Source: Peteryoungia aggregata LMG 23059 (GTDB lineage: Bacteria; Pseudomonadota; Alphaproteobacteria; Rhizobiales; Rhizobiaceae). From it: a DNA stretch of 64,000 nt. The notes below the pieces were generated by a model. It saw only the letters and a program-made list of their open reading frames with translations, was not told where the DNA came from and did not search any database. Each line of letters begins with the position of its first letter. The first letter of the stretch is position 1. Positions 45,304-54,800 of this stretch are shown one piece after another. The stretch spans positions 372,001 through 436,000 of the forward strand of contig NZ_JAUSUW010000001.1 in assembly GCF_030814435.1 (NCBI RefSeq), written 5' to 3'. The position numbers were made by a program, and so were the translations under genes.

Positions 45304-45439
45304 GAGATGGGGAATGAGCCGCAGGAGGACGCGGCAGGAGGCCTGCAGAGACGTTGACCCCACACCCGACGAACAAATCTCGTTCGGCGCGGGACGGCGA
45401 AGCTTTGCCCCTCATAAACCGGGAAGAGGAAATCGCGAC

Positions 45440-46912
45440 ATGAACATGCACACAGCCAACTTCATCGACGTCGGTCGCTGGAACGGACAGGCCTATATCT
45501 CGGACTGGCAGCGGACCTCGGCGGGCACGCTCGAGGTGGTCGATCCCGCAAACGGCACGGTCCTGTGCTCCGTCGGCCTCGGCGGGCCTTCCGACATTGC
45601 AAGGGCCGCCCTGACAGCCAGGGCCGCCCAGCCGGCCTGGGCAAAGATGCTCCCGGCCGAGCGCGCCAGTATCCTGAACCGCGCCGCAGATCTGCTCGAG
45701 CAGCACGGCACCGAGCTTGCAGGCTGGATCATGCGGGAATCCGGATCAATCCATGCCAAGGCGATGATCGAGATCGAGCACGGCGCCCTCTTCATCCGCC
45801 ACGCGGCCTCCCTGGCCATGCAGCCGAGCGGCATGTTCCTACCCGGCATGGACGGCCGCACGAACTATGCCCGGCGCGTACCCCACGGCGTGGTCGGCGT
45901 CATTTCCCCCTTCAATTTCCCGCTGGTCCTGTCGGTGCGCTCCATCGCGGCCGCACTAGCGCTCGGCAACACCGTGGTCCACAAGCCGGATCCGCGCACG
46001 CCGGTGTCCGGTGGCGTGATCATCGCCCGCATCTTCGAGGAAGCCGGACTGCCGAAAGGCGTCCTGCACATCGTCCCCGGCGGGGCCGATGCCGGCGAAG
46101 CCCTCTGCAGCGACCCGAACGTCGCGATGATCTCTTTCACCGGCTCAGCCAAGGGTGGCGCCAAGGTCGGCGAGATCTGCGGTCGCAATCTCAAGCGCGT
46201 GCAACTGGAACTCGGCGGCAAGAACGCCCTGATCATTCTCGACGACGCAGACCCTGATATCGCCGCATCGAATGCCGCCTGGGGCGCCTTCCTGCACCAG
46301 GGCCAGATCTGCATGGCGACGGGCCTGGTGCTCGTCGACCGCAAGATCGAGGCGGCCATCACCGAGCGACTGGTGACCAAGGCAAAGCATCTGCCTGCCG
46401 GCGATCCCTCCACCAATCAGGTGGCACTTGGCCCAATCATCTCGGACGCGCAGGTATCGTCGATCCAGAAGATCGTCGACGACGCCGTCGCCAAGGGCGC
46501 GAAGCTTATGGCCGGCGGCACCCATGACGGCCGCTTCTACGCGGCAACGGTCCTTTCCGGTGTGAAGCCGGGCATGCTGGCCTTCGAGGAAGAAATTTTC
46601 GGTCCCGTTGCCTGCATCGTCGGTTTCGAGACAGATTCGGAGGCCGTGGAACTCGCCAACCGCTCGGATTACGGCCTCGCCGCCGGCGTCATCTCCGGCA
46701 ATGTCGGACGGGCCATGGCCGTCGGCGACCAGTTGAATGTCGGGCAGCTCCACATCAACGACCAGACCGTCAATGGCGGCCCCTACGCCCCCTTCGGCGG
46801 GCGCGGCAAGTCCGGCAACGGCACCCGTGTCGGCGGCCCGGCCGACATCGAGGAATTCACCCAGTGGCAGTGGGTCTCCGTAAAGGACGCCGCCACCGCT
46901 TACCCGTTCTGA
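45440..46912 (+). CDS. Aromatic aldehyde dehydrogenase (benzaldehyde/vanillin type)
   Basis: 490 residues from ATG 45440, with AGAGGAA upstream. The open frame from 45293 would begin inside the sigma-54 promoter and is rejected. The ALDH fold is complete: ISPFNFPL, the NAD motif FTGSAKGGAKVG, catalytic Glu in ELGGKN, catalytic Cys in GQICMATG, and EEEIFGPVA. It oxidises an aldehyde to its acid with NAD(P). Its neighbours point to coniferyl aldehyde, vanillin or benzaldehyde as substrates. Confidence 0.9.
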   Translation: MNMHTANFIDVGRWNGQAYISDWQRTSAGTLEVVDPANGTVLCSVGLGGPSDIARAALTARAAQPAWAKMLPAERASILNRAADLLEQHGTELAGWIMRESGSIHAKAMIEIEHGALFIRHAASLAMQPSGMFLPGMDGRTNYARRVPHGVVGVISPFNFPLVLSVRSIAAALALGNTVVHKPDPRTPVSGGVIIARIFEEAGLPKGVLHIVPGGADAGEALCSDPNVAMISFTGSAKGGAKVGEICGRNLKRVQLELGGKNALIILDDADPDIAASNAAWGAFLHQGQICMATGLVLVDRKIEAAITERLVTKAKHLPAGDPSTNQVALGPIISDAQVSSIQKIVDDAVAKGAKLMAGGTHDGRFYAATVLSGVKPGMLAFEEEIFGPVACIVGFETDSEAVELANRSDYGLAAGVISGNVGRAMAVGDQLNVGQLHINDQTVNGGPYAPFGGRGKSGNGTRVGGPADIEEFTQWQWVSVKDAATAYPF

Positions 46913-46988
46913 GCTCAAACACACACGCTCTCGCCGCCGCTTGCGGGCAACCGCAGCGGTCGGCGCGGACACTAGCAGGAGAAACACC

Positions 46989-47756
46989 ATGACCCTCTCT
47001 GGTAAGACAATCGTCATCACGGGATCTTCGTCAGGCATTGGCGCTGAAGTTGCCCGCCTCGCCCGCTTCCATGGCGCAACGATCATCGGCGTCGACCGCA
47101 ACGACCCGATGGTCACCGTCGATGGTTTCGTGAAGGCCGATCTCAGCGACCCCTCCGCGATCGACGCGGCCATTGCGCAGCTCCCCCAGCAGATTGACGG
47201 CCTCGTCAACACCGCAGGCGTGCCGGGCACAGCCGACCGTGACCTCGTTGCCAAGGTCAACTATCTCGGCCTGCGCCATCTGACCGAAGGCCTCGTCAGC
47301 CGCATGCCGAAGGGCGCCTCGATCGTCAACTTCGCCTCGATCCTCGGGGCGGAATGGCCCAAGCGCCTCGACCAGCATAAGACCCTGGCAGCAACCGAGA
47401 GCTTTGCCGACGGACTTGCCTGGCTTGCGAATAACCCCGTGCCGCAGGAAACCTGCTACCAGTATTTCAAGGAAGCCCTGATCGTCTGGACGGCCAAGCG
47501 AAGCTTCAGCCTGTTCATGCAGAACGATATCCGCATGAACTCTGTCGCCCCGGGACCTGTCTTCACCCCAATCCTCGGCGATTTCGTCACCATGCTCGGC
47601 GAAGAGCGTGTCAAGCGCGATGCAGGCCTTATGAAGCGCCCGGCACTGGCCGACGAGATTGCCGGTCCGACCGTGTTTCTCCTGTCCGACGCGGCCCGCT
47701 GGGTCACAGGCGTCAATCTCCCGATCGATGGCGGCCTCAACGCCGTCTTCATCTGA
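46989..47756 (+). CDS. calA: Coniferyl-alcohol dehydrogenase-like SDR (CalA)
   Basis: 255 residues, the same length I recall for Pseudomonas CalA. It has TGSSSGIGAE (11-20), GVDRN, NTAGVPGTAD, ASILGAEWP and the catalytic Tyr157-x3-Lys161 in CYQYFKEALIVW, then MNSVAPGPVFTPIL. The GVPGTAD and CYQYFKEALIVW segments are distinctive of CalA rather than general SDRs. It would oxidise coniferyl alcohol to coniferyl aldehyde, which the upstream ALDH could take to ferulate. Start ATG lies 8 nt after AGGAG. Confidence 0.85.
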   Translation: MTLSGKTIVITGSSSGIGAEVARLARFHGATIIGVDRNDPMVTVDGFVKADLSDPSAIDAAIAQLPQQIDGLVNTAGVPGTADRDLVAKVNYLGLRHLTEGLVSRMPKGASIVNFASILGAEWPKRLDQHKTLAATESFADGLAWLANNPVPQETCYQYFKEALIVWTAKRSFSLFMQNDIRMNSVAPGPVFTPILGDFVTMLGEERVKRDAGLMKRPALADEIAGPTVFLLSDAARWVTGVNLPIDGGLNAVFI

Positions 47757-47830
47757 CACCCCCACCACACCGGAGCCGGGTGTGACGATGACGCGTCACA
47801 CCCGACCAGCCACCGAAAGCGAGAGTTGCG

Positions 47831-48703
47831 ATGGACCAGACGACGACAAGGAAGACCCCGGACGACCGCTACCTGAGCCTCGACGGCATATCGATCCGAT
47901 ATCGCGACACCGGCGGCGACGGACCGGTTGTGCTGCTCACTCATGGCATCGCGGCCTCCCTGGAAATGTGGTATCCGCAATTATCGGCCCTCGGCATGTC
48001 CTTCCGCATTATCGCCTGGGATCTGCCGGGCCATGGCCTGTCGGCACTGGGGCATCAGCCGTATGACCCGGACAAGTTTGCCACCGTCGGCATCCAGTTT
48101 CTCGACGCCCTGAAGATTGATGCGGTCGTGCTCGTGGGCAATTCCATGGGCGGCGGCATTTCCCTGCGGATGGCAGGGCTACAACCCCATCGGGTGAAAG
48201 GCCTGCTTCTGGCGGATGCGGCCACGCTCGCCAGAAGCGTCTTCATTGGCTTCCGGTTGATGACGCTGCCAGTGCTCGGCGAAATCATGAACAAGCCCGG
48301 CCCTATGGCTGTCGATCAGCAGTTGAAAGGGATCTTTCACGACCCCTCCGTCATCACCGACGATTTCCGCGCCATCGTGACCCGCAACGTGATGCAGGCC
48401 GACCGCGTGAAACCATTCCTCGCCACCATGCGCCTGATGTCAAACATTACCGGCCAGAGAGCAGCGATGGTCAAGAAGTCCCATGCCCTACTGGCAGAGG
48501 TGAGCATGCCCACCGTCATCCTGCATGGGCGCCAAGACACCGTGCTGCCACTTGAGGGATCGCTTGCCGCTCACAGGCTCGCGCCACAGACCGAAATGAT
48601 CGTGCTCGAAGACTGCGGCCACACCCCACAGATCGAGCAGCACGACCAGTTCAACCAGGTCATTCGAAACCTCGTCGCGAGAGCGATGAAGCCAACTGAG
48701 TAA
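47831..48703 (+). CDS. Alpha/beta hydrolase
   Basis: 290 residues with an oxyanion HGIAAS, nucleophile Ser105 in GNSMGGG, a late Asp in GRQDTVLP and His in EDCGHTPQIEQ. All catalytic residues are present. The fold type matches ring-cleavage-product or ester hydrolases. In an operon with CalA and ALDH it may cleave esters of aromatic alcohols or a meta-cleavage product (inference). It starts 74 nt after calA. Confidence 0.85.
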   Translation: MDQTTTRKTPDDRYLSLDGISIRYRDTGGDGPVVLLTHGIAASLEMWYPQLSALGMSFRIIAWDLPGHGLSALGHQPYDPDKFATVGIQFLDALKIDAVVLVGNSMGGGISLRMAGLQPHRVKGLLLADAATLARSVFIGFRLMTLPVLGEIMNKPGPMAVDQQLKGIFHDPSVITDDFRAIVTRNVMQADRVKPFLATMRLMSNITGQRAAMVKKSHALLAEVSMPTVILHGRQDTVLPLEGSLAAHRLAPQTEMIVLEDCGHTPQIEQHDQFNQVIRNLVARAMKPTE

Positions 48704-48850
48704 AGGAGAAAACGCGCCGATGAATTGACGATCCGCCATTGGGAGACCGGCCGGTGGCCGGTGGAGGATTTCAAGACCTTTCAATTGTGAATGAACACGG
48801 ACTTGCCTCGCGACGAACAACGGATTTCGTCCTGGGCAATGGGGAGAGAG

Positions 48851-49744
48851 ATGAGAAAGATATTGTTTTCGGTCGCCACCGCGACCGCATTGCTGAACGT
48901 TGTTTCGGCGCATGCCCACGAACCTGGCACACCGACAATCATGCCGACAGGCGCCTCTATTGGCGTTCCCGTCGGCGCCAATCCGCCACCGGGCCTCTAT
49001 TACTCGAACCGAAACGAGTATTTCACCGGCGAAGTTTACAATGGCGACGTCGCCTTGCCGATCGATATCGATGTGAGGGCCTCTGCCCAGCAGTTTCATT
49101 GGGTGCCGGGCAACACCATCCTGGGCGGAACCTACCGCGCCATGGTCCTGCTGCCGATCGTCTGGGCCGATCAGAACTCCTCAGGCGTCGAATCCGACGA
49201 ATTCGCCCTGGGCGACACGACGATTTCGCCACTCAACCTGTCCTGGATGGTGGCACCCGGTGTCTTCGTCCAATCCGGCATCAGCTTTGGCCTGCCGACG
49301 GGCGAATTCAGCACGGCGACCGGATCGCTGAACACCGGCACCAATGCCTTTTCGACAGGCTTTGACGTCGGCTTCAGCTATCTCAACGACGGCTGGAACC
49401 TCTCCGCCCACGCCAACTATTTCATCTATGGCGAAAACCCCGACACCGACTATCGGTCGGGCCAGGAATTGCTGGTCAACTGGACGGCGATGAAGGACAT
49501 CGGCGGCCTCAAGATCGGCCCGGTTGGCTACTGGCGCAAGCAGATGACCGATGACAAGAATGACGGGTACTTCTACGGCGGAACGATCAGCGGTCGCGCC
49601 GAACAGGTTGGCCTCGGCATCGGCGTGTCGAAACAGTTCGGACCGGTCGAAGTCAACCTCAACTATGTCCACGACTTCAAGGTCGAGAACACACTCGGCG
49701 GCGACAAGGTGCTGCTGAACCTGACCATGCCTCTGCAATTCTGA
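48851..49744 (+). CDS. Outer-membrane MetA-type aromatic channel (SphA-like)
   Basis: 297 residues from ATG 48851, with GGGGAGAGAG upstream. A signal peptide (MRKILFSVATATALLNVVSAHA) precedes a beta-barrel with alternating aromatic strands and a terminal Phe (LTMPLQF), as needed for outer-membrane insertion. The family (Phenol_MetA_deg/SphA) is often linked to aromatic degradation genes, where it is thought to let hydrophobic aromatics in. It is the last gene of the sigma-54 unit and ends at the hairpin at 49756. Confidence 0.85.
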   Translation: MRKILFSVATATALLNVVSAHAHEPGTPTIMPTGASIGVPVGANPPPGLYYSNRNEYFTGEVYNGDVALPIDIDVRASAQQFHWVPGNTILGGTYRAMVLLPIVWADQNSSGVESDEFALGDTTISPLNLSWMVAPGVFVQSGISFGLPTGEFSTATGSLNTGTNAFSTGFDVGFSYLNDGWNLSAHANYFIYGENPDTDYRSGQELLVNWTAMKDIGGLKIGPVGYWRKQMTDDKNDGYFYGGTISGRAEQVGLGIGVSKQFGPVEVNLNYVHDFKVENTLGGDKVLLNLTMPLQF

Positions 49745-49755
49745 CCAAAGAACGC

Positions 49756-49784
49756 GAGCCGAGATCCTGCACAGGTCTCGGCTC
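49756..49784. terminator. Convergent terminator hairpin
   Basis: GAGCCGAGA (49756-49764) and TCTCGGCTC (49776-49784) form a perfect 9-bp stem with an 11-nt loop. It lies between two convergent genes and can serve both, though T runs are weak. Confidence 0.65.
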
Positions 49785-49792
49785 TTCGGCTG

Positions 49793-50125
49793 TCACGCGC
49801 GTTTCGCCATTTCGTAGGCCGTGGCGCAGCGCTGTCCGGATGCGCAATAGGCGAGAACCGGCCCCGACTGCAACTTCAGCAAGTCCTTTAACCGCAGCGC
49901 CTGGTCGAAGGAAAACGAGCCCGGAACGACCGGCAGATAATGGGCCTCGATCCCCGCCTCCTGGGCTGCCTTGGCAACCTCCTCAAAGGACGGCTGCCGG
50001 AACCCTTCGCGGTCCGGTCGCATGCAGATAACGGTCTTGAAGCCGAGATCGGCGATCTCCTTGAGATGGGAGGGCTGGATTTGCCCGGCCACATGAAAAC
50101 TGGGGTCGATACTGCGTATGCTCAT
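49793..50125 (-). CDS. DUF442 / TIGR01244-type sulfur transferase or phosphatase-like protein
   Basis: 110 residues from ATG 50125, with AGGAG 7 nt upstream. It has the dual-specificity-phosphatase-like fold of the N-terminal domain of Blh: HVAGQIQPSHLKEIADLGFKTVI (read in parts), a basic MRPDRE loop, and the active-site Cys94 in AYCASGQR. In BigR-controlled operons this domain takes part in sulfide or persulfide handling. It is divergent from the BigR-like gene, with a shared 139-bp AT-rich promoter region. Confidence 0.85.
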   Translation of the reverse strand: MSIRSIDPSFHVAGQIQPSHLKEIADLGFKTVICMRPDREGFRQPSFEEVAKAAQEAGIEAHYLPVVPGSFSFDQALRLKDLLKLQSGPVLAYCASGQRCATAYEMAKRA

Positions 50126-50264
50126 CACGTCACTCCTGTTCGCACCTTCCGCCAGACGGGCAGCAAGCACAGTCAATCACATATGATTTGTGTTATGTAT
50201 TTTGGATGCCCCACCAGGCATGTCAACACTTGCCAGACAAAGATTATCAGTTATATTCGTATCT

Positions 50265-50582
50265 ATGAAGATTGACCCTGAGCAAATGAAGGCTGGCGCC
50301 GACATGGCAAGCGAACTCCTGAAGTCGCTGTCCAACCGATATCGGTTGCTGATCCTGTGCCGCCTTGCCGACGGCGAGCATTCAGTCGGCCAGCTCGCCG
50401 AATTCCTCGGCATTCGAGACAGCACCGTGTCACAGCATCTCGCCCTCCTGCGACGCGAAAAGATCATATCAGGCCGCCGGGACGGGCAGACAATCTGGTA
50501 CCGAATCGAGAGCGAACCCGCACGTGCCGTGATCGGCACTCTCTACAGCAGCTTCTGCAAGACCTCCGACTGCGCCGCCTGA
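50265..50582 (+). CDS. bigR: BigR-like ArsR family regulator
   Basis: 105 residues. A winged helix with ELLKSLSNRYRLLILCRLADGEHSVGQLAEFLG and STVSQHLALLRREKII (read in parts) matches BigR/SqrR. The two cysteines that form the persulfide switch are in place (Cys32 and Cys98). No ribosome site is visible directly ahead of this ATG; an in-frame ATG at 50220 would add 15 residues. ATATTCGTA lies just upstream (50253-50261), and a near copy, ATATACGTA, precedes the next gene (50650-50658), so both are candidate operators. Confidence 0.82.
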   Translation: MKIDPEQMKAGADMASELLKSLSNRYRLLILCRLADGEHSVGQLAEFLGIRDSTVSQHLALLRREKIISGRRDGQTIWYRIESEPARAVIGTLYSSFCKTSDCAA

Positions 50583-50690
50583 GAGCCTCGCGCACATCCC
50601 GCTGAGGCGGTTGAGGGCGAAACTCACCCTTGACTTCTGTCTGCCTAATATATACGTAACATCGTAGGTATGAATGTTAAGGGGAAAAAC

Positions 50691-50891
50691 ATGTCGATCG
50701 ATCGTGCAGTTCTCGTCTTCGCCGGCATCATGGTTCTGGCGTCGCTCCTATTGACCCACTTTGTCCATCCCGGCTTCGTCTGGTTCACCGCATTCATCGG
50801 GGTGAATATGATTCAATCGGCATTTACGGGCTTCTGCCCGGCTGCCATGATCTTCCGGAAGCTGGGGCTTCGTCCCGGCACCGCGTTCTGA
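50691..50891 (+). CDS. YgaP-type DUF2892 membrane protein
   Basis: 66 residues from ATG 50691, where AAGGGG lies 6 nt upstream (an ATG seven codons earlier has no site). Two membrane helices (VLVFAGIMVLASLLLTH and FTAFIGVNMIQSAF) with a CPAAMI motif match the membrane tail of rhodanese YgaP. In BigR-type operons this small protein accompanies sulfide and thiol export functions. It starts the RND unit. Confidence 0.85.
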   Translation: MSIDRAVLVFAGIMVLASLLLTHFVHPGFVWFTAFIGVNMIQSAFTGFCPAAMIFRKLGLRPGTAF

Positions 50892-50899
50892 GGGATCCG

Positions 50900-51886
50900 A
50901 TGAAGATGCGCACTGCCTTGATCTGCCTGACCACCGGCCTCGTCGCAGCCGCAGCTGGCCTGACGGCCGCGCAGGCCGCAGACCTCACACTCGAACCTGT
51001 CTCGATACCGGAGATGAAGGCCGTTTACGGTCAGATCCAGCCACGCAACAGCGTGCTTGCCCGGGCAAGACTGGGCGGCACCCTTGCCAGCCTGACGGTC
51101 ACCGAGGGTGACGTCGTGAAGGCTGGCGATGTCATCGCGGAGGTGAAGGACGACAAGATCGACTTCCAGATCAAGGCGGTGGATGCGCAGCTTCTCGGTC
51201 TCCAGGCCTCAAAGAAGGATGCGGAGGTCGAACTCGAGCGTGCCGAGCGCCTCGTGCGCAGTGGCGCAACCAGCACGCAACGTCTCGACCAGCTGAGCAC
51301 CCAGCTCGACGTGATCACCAATCAGGTGCGGCAGGCGGAAGCGCAGCGGTCGCTTCTGGTCCAGCAGATGTCGGAAGGCGCGGTCCTCGCGCCATCCGAC
51401 GGACGTGTGATCTCGGTCCCCGTGACCCGCGATGCGGTCGTCATGGCCGGCGAAACAATTGCCAATATCGCCGGTGGCGGTTTCTTCCTGCGCCTGGCCA
51501 TTCCCGAACGCCATGCCCCGCAGCTGACCGAAGGCGCCTCCATCCGGATCGACGCGGGTGGCGAGCGGCTTGAAGGCGAGCTGGTGAAGATCTACCCCCA
51601 GATCGAAGGGGGCCGCGTGACGGCAGACGTGGAGGTCGAGAATCTCGACACCGATTTCGTCGCAGCACGGGTGCTTGTCGAACTCCCCGTCGGGGAGCGG
51701 CAGGCACTTCTGGTTCCAGCGACCGCCATGTCCAACCGCGCGGGTGTCGATTTCGTCCCCGTTCGCGAGGGCGACAAGATCGTCGAACGGGCAGTCGTTG
51801 CCGGTGAGACCCTGGAAATCGAAGGAAGCCGGCAGGTCGAGATCCTCTCGGGCCTCGTCGCTGGTGATGTCGTGGTGACCGAATGA
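50900..51886 (+). CDS. RND efflux periplasmic adaptor (membrane fusion protein)
   Basis: 328 residues, with GAGG 6 nt before the ATG. A signal peptide (MKMRTALICLTTGLVAAAAG) precedes a lipoyl/biotinyl-type domain (GTLASLTVTEGDVVKAGDVIAEV), a short coiled-coil hairpin at about 90-150 (IKAVDAQLLGLQASKKDAEV and following), and beta-barrel and membrane-proximal domains. No lipobox Cys. It couples to the pump by a 4-nt overlap. Confidence 0.9.
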   Translation: MKMRTALICLTTGLVAAAAGLTAAQAADLTLEPVSIPEMKAVYGQIQPRNSVLARARLGGTLASLTVTEGDVVKAGDVIAEVKDDKIDFQIKAVDAQLLGLQASKKDAEVELERAERLVRSGATSTQRLDQLSTQLDVITNQVRQAEAQRSLLVQQMSEGAVLAPSDGRVISVPVTRDAVVMAGETIANIAGGGFFLRLAIPERHAPQLTEGASIRIDAGGERLEGELVKIYPQIEGGRVTADVEVENLDTDFVAARVLVELPVGERQALLVPATAMSNRAGVDFVPVREGDKIVERAVVAGETLEIEGSRQVEILSGLVAGDVVVTE

Positions 51887-54800
51887 GCGATCCTGTGCGC
51901 GCACCCTCGAACGGCCAGCAACCGGACGACGACACCCCCATGACCAATCTCGGCATCGCCGGCAACCTGACTCGCGCCTTCATCAAGTCGCCGCTCACCC
52001 CCCTATTCCTGATCGCCGCCTTCGCCTTTGGCCTCGTCGCGCTGATGAGCCTGCCGCGCGAGGAAGAGCCGCAGATCTCCGTCCCAATGGTCGACATCAT
52101 TGTTCAGGCACCGGGCCTGCGCGCCGACGATGCGGAGAAGCTGATCACCGAGCCGCTGGAGACGATCGTCAAGAGCATCAACGGTGTCGAGCACATCTAC
52201 TCCCAATCCTACGACAACATGGTCCTGGTGACCGCCCGCTTCCTGGTCGGCACTTCATCGGATGCGGCCGTTTTGCGCGTGCATGACAAGGTGCGGGCCA
52301 ACCTCGATCGAATTCCCGTCGGCATTGCCGAGCCCAAGGTCGTCGGGCGTGGCATCGACGACGTGGCAATTGTCACGCTAACCTTCTCCCCGACGAAGGA
52401 GGCGGCCGGCCATGTCGGCGCCAACGACCTCACCCGCATCGTCCGCGAAGTGCGCAACGAGATCGCCAAGGTCGAGGATGTCGGCCTGACCTATGTGGTC
52501 GGAGAAACCAACGAGATCATCCGCGTCTCGCCACAGCCGGAGAAGCTCGCGCTCTACGGCATCACCCTACAGCAACTCGCCGGAAAGGTCGCCGGCGCCA
52601 ACACGGCGATGCCTGCCGCGCAGGTGCGCGAGGGCGGACGACAGATCGACGTCATCGCCGGTGAAACGCTGTCCACACCCGCCGAGATCGGCAACCTGCT
52701 GCTAACCGCCCGCGACGGACGTCCGGTCTATGTGCGTGACGTCGCGACGATCGAATTCGCTACCGACACCAGCGAGGCATTGGTCTCAACGCTGCGCATG
52801 GACGGCGAGACGATCGACCGCACGCCCTCCGTGACGCTGGCCATTGCCAAGCGTGCCGGCTCGAACGCCGTGGTCGTGGCCGAGCACATCCTTGAGCGGG
52901 TCGAGGCCATGGAAGGCAAGCTGATCCCGGAAGACATCAGGGTCGATGTCACCCGGGACTATGGCGAGACCGCCAACGAGAAGGCCAACGAGCTCCTCTA
53001 CCACCTTGGCCTTGCGACGGTCTCGATCATCGCGCTCGTGTGGCTGTCGATCGGGCGCCGGGAAGCACTTGTCGTTGCGATCGTCATCCCCGTAACCATC
53101 CTGCTCACCCTCTTCGCTTCGTGGCTGATGGGCTATACGCTGAACCGCGTCTCGCTCTTCGCGCTGATCTTCTCTATCGGCATTCTCGTCGACGATGCGA
53201 TCGTCGTCATCGAGAACATCGCCAGGCATTGGGGCATGGGCGACAATCGCTCGCGCCGGCGCAGCGCCATCGAGGCCGTCGCCGAGGTCGGCAATCCGAC
53301 GATCGTCGCGACGCTGACGGTTGTCGCCGCACTGCTGCCCATGCTCTTCGTTTCCGGCATGATGGGCCCCTATATGAGCCCGATTCCGGCCAATGCCTCA
53401 GCCGCGATGATCTTCTCCTTCTTCGTCGCAGTCATGGTCACACCCTGGCTGATGCTGAAGGTCGCCGGCAATGCGCCCGTTCACGCCCATGGCGATCACG
53501 AGACCGGCGGCGCGCTGGGGCGGATGTATGCAGCGACTGCGCGTCCGATCCTGGCGACCAAGACCAGAAGCTGGATCTTCCTGGGCCTGGTCGGCCTGCT
53601 GACCCTCGGCTCGCTCAGCCTGTTCTACACCAAGCACGTGACGGTGAAGCTCCTGCCCTTCGACAACAAGTCGGAGCTACAGGTGACGATTGATCTTCCC
53701 GAAGGCTCGTCGGTCGAAGCGACCGACGCGCTGGCCCAGTCGATCGGTCGTACGGTACTCCAGATGCCGGAGGTGCTTTCGGTACAGACCCATGCCGGCA
53801 CGGCAGCCCCCTTCAACTTCAATGGGCTGGTGCGGCACTCCTACGTGCGAGCCTCATCCAACTTGGGCGATGTGGCGGTCAACCTCGCGCCGAAAGCCGA
53901 ACGCGACCGGACGAGCCACGATATCGCGCTCGACATCCGCCAGCGCATCGCATCTCTGCCGATGCCGGAAGGCACCAGCCTCAAGGTTGTCGAGCCCCCG
54001 CCGGGACCGCCGGTCATGGCAACCCTGCTCGCAGAAATCTATGGCCCGACACCGGAGATCCGCCGCGCAGTCGCCGCCAAGGTGGAAGATGCCTTCCGCT
54101 CGGTCCCCTTCATCGTCGACGTCGACAACTCTTACGGTCTGGAAGCCCCGCGCAAGCGGCTGGTGATCTCGACCGACGATGCGGAATTCTACCGCGTCGA
54201 GGAAGGCGACGTCTTCGACACCATCGCGATCCTGTCGAATGGCAAGACCATCGGCTATTCACATCGCGGCGAAGGCCGTCCGCCGATCCCGATCCGACTG
54301 GAACGGGCCAAGGGCGAAAAAGTCATCGACGAGCGCTTCCTCTCCACCCCGATGCCGGCGAATGTCCTGCCGGGCGACAAGGGCGTGGTCGAACTTGGCG
54401 ACGTCGTGCGCGTGGTCGACGAGAAGACCACGCTGCCGATCTTCCGCCACAACGGCATCAGCGCCGAGATGGTGACAGCCGAGCTCGCCGGCGACTTCGA
54501 GGCCCCGCTCTACGGCATGCTTGCCGTGCAGGAAGCCATCGATGCGCAGGACTGGACCGGCCTGCCCAAGCCGGTGATCTCGCTCAATGGTCAGCCGACC
54601 AACGAGGACGAGGCCACGCTGCTCTGGGATGGCGAGTGGGAGGTAACCTGGGTGACCTTCCGCGACATGGGCGCCGCCTTCATGATCGCGCTCCTCGGCA
54701 TCTACATTCTCGTCGTCGCCCAGTTCGGCTCGTTCAAGGTGCCGCTGGTGATCCTGACGCCCGTGCCGCTGACCTTCATCGGCATCCTCGGCGGTCACTG

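Noticed and set aside
45293..45439. Longer start for the aldehyde dehydrogenase
   Set aside because: Would begin inside the sigma-54 promoter; ATG 45440 has a ribosome site and matches family length.
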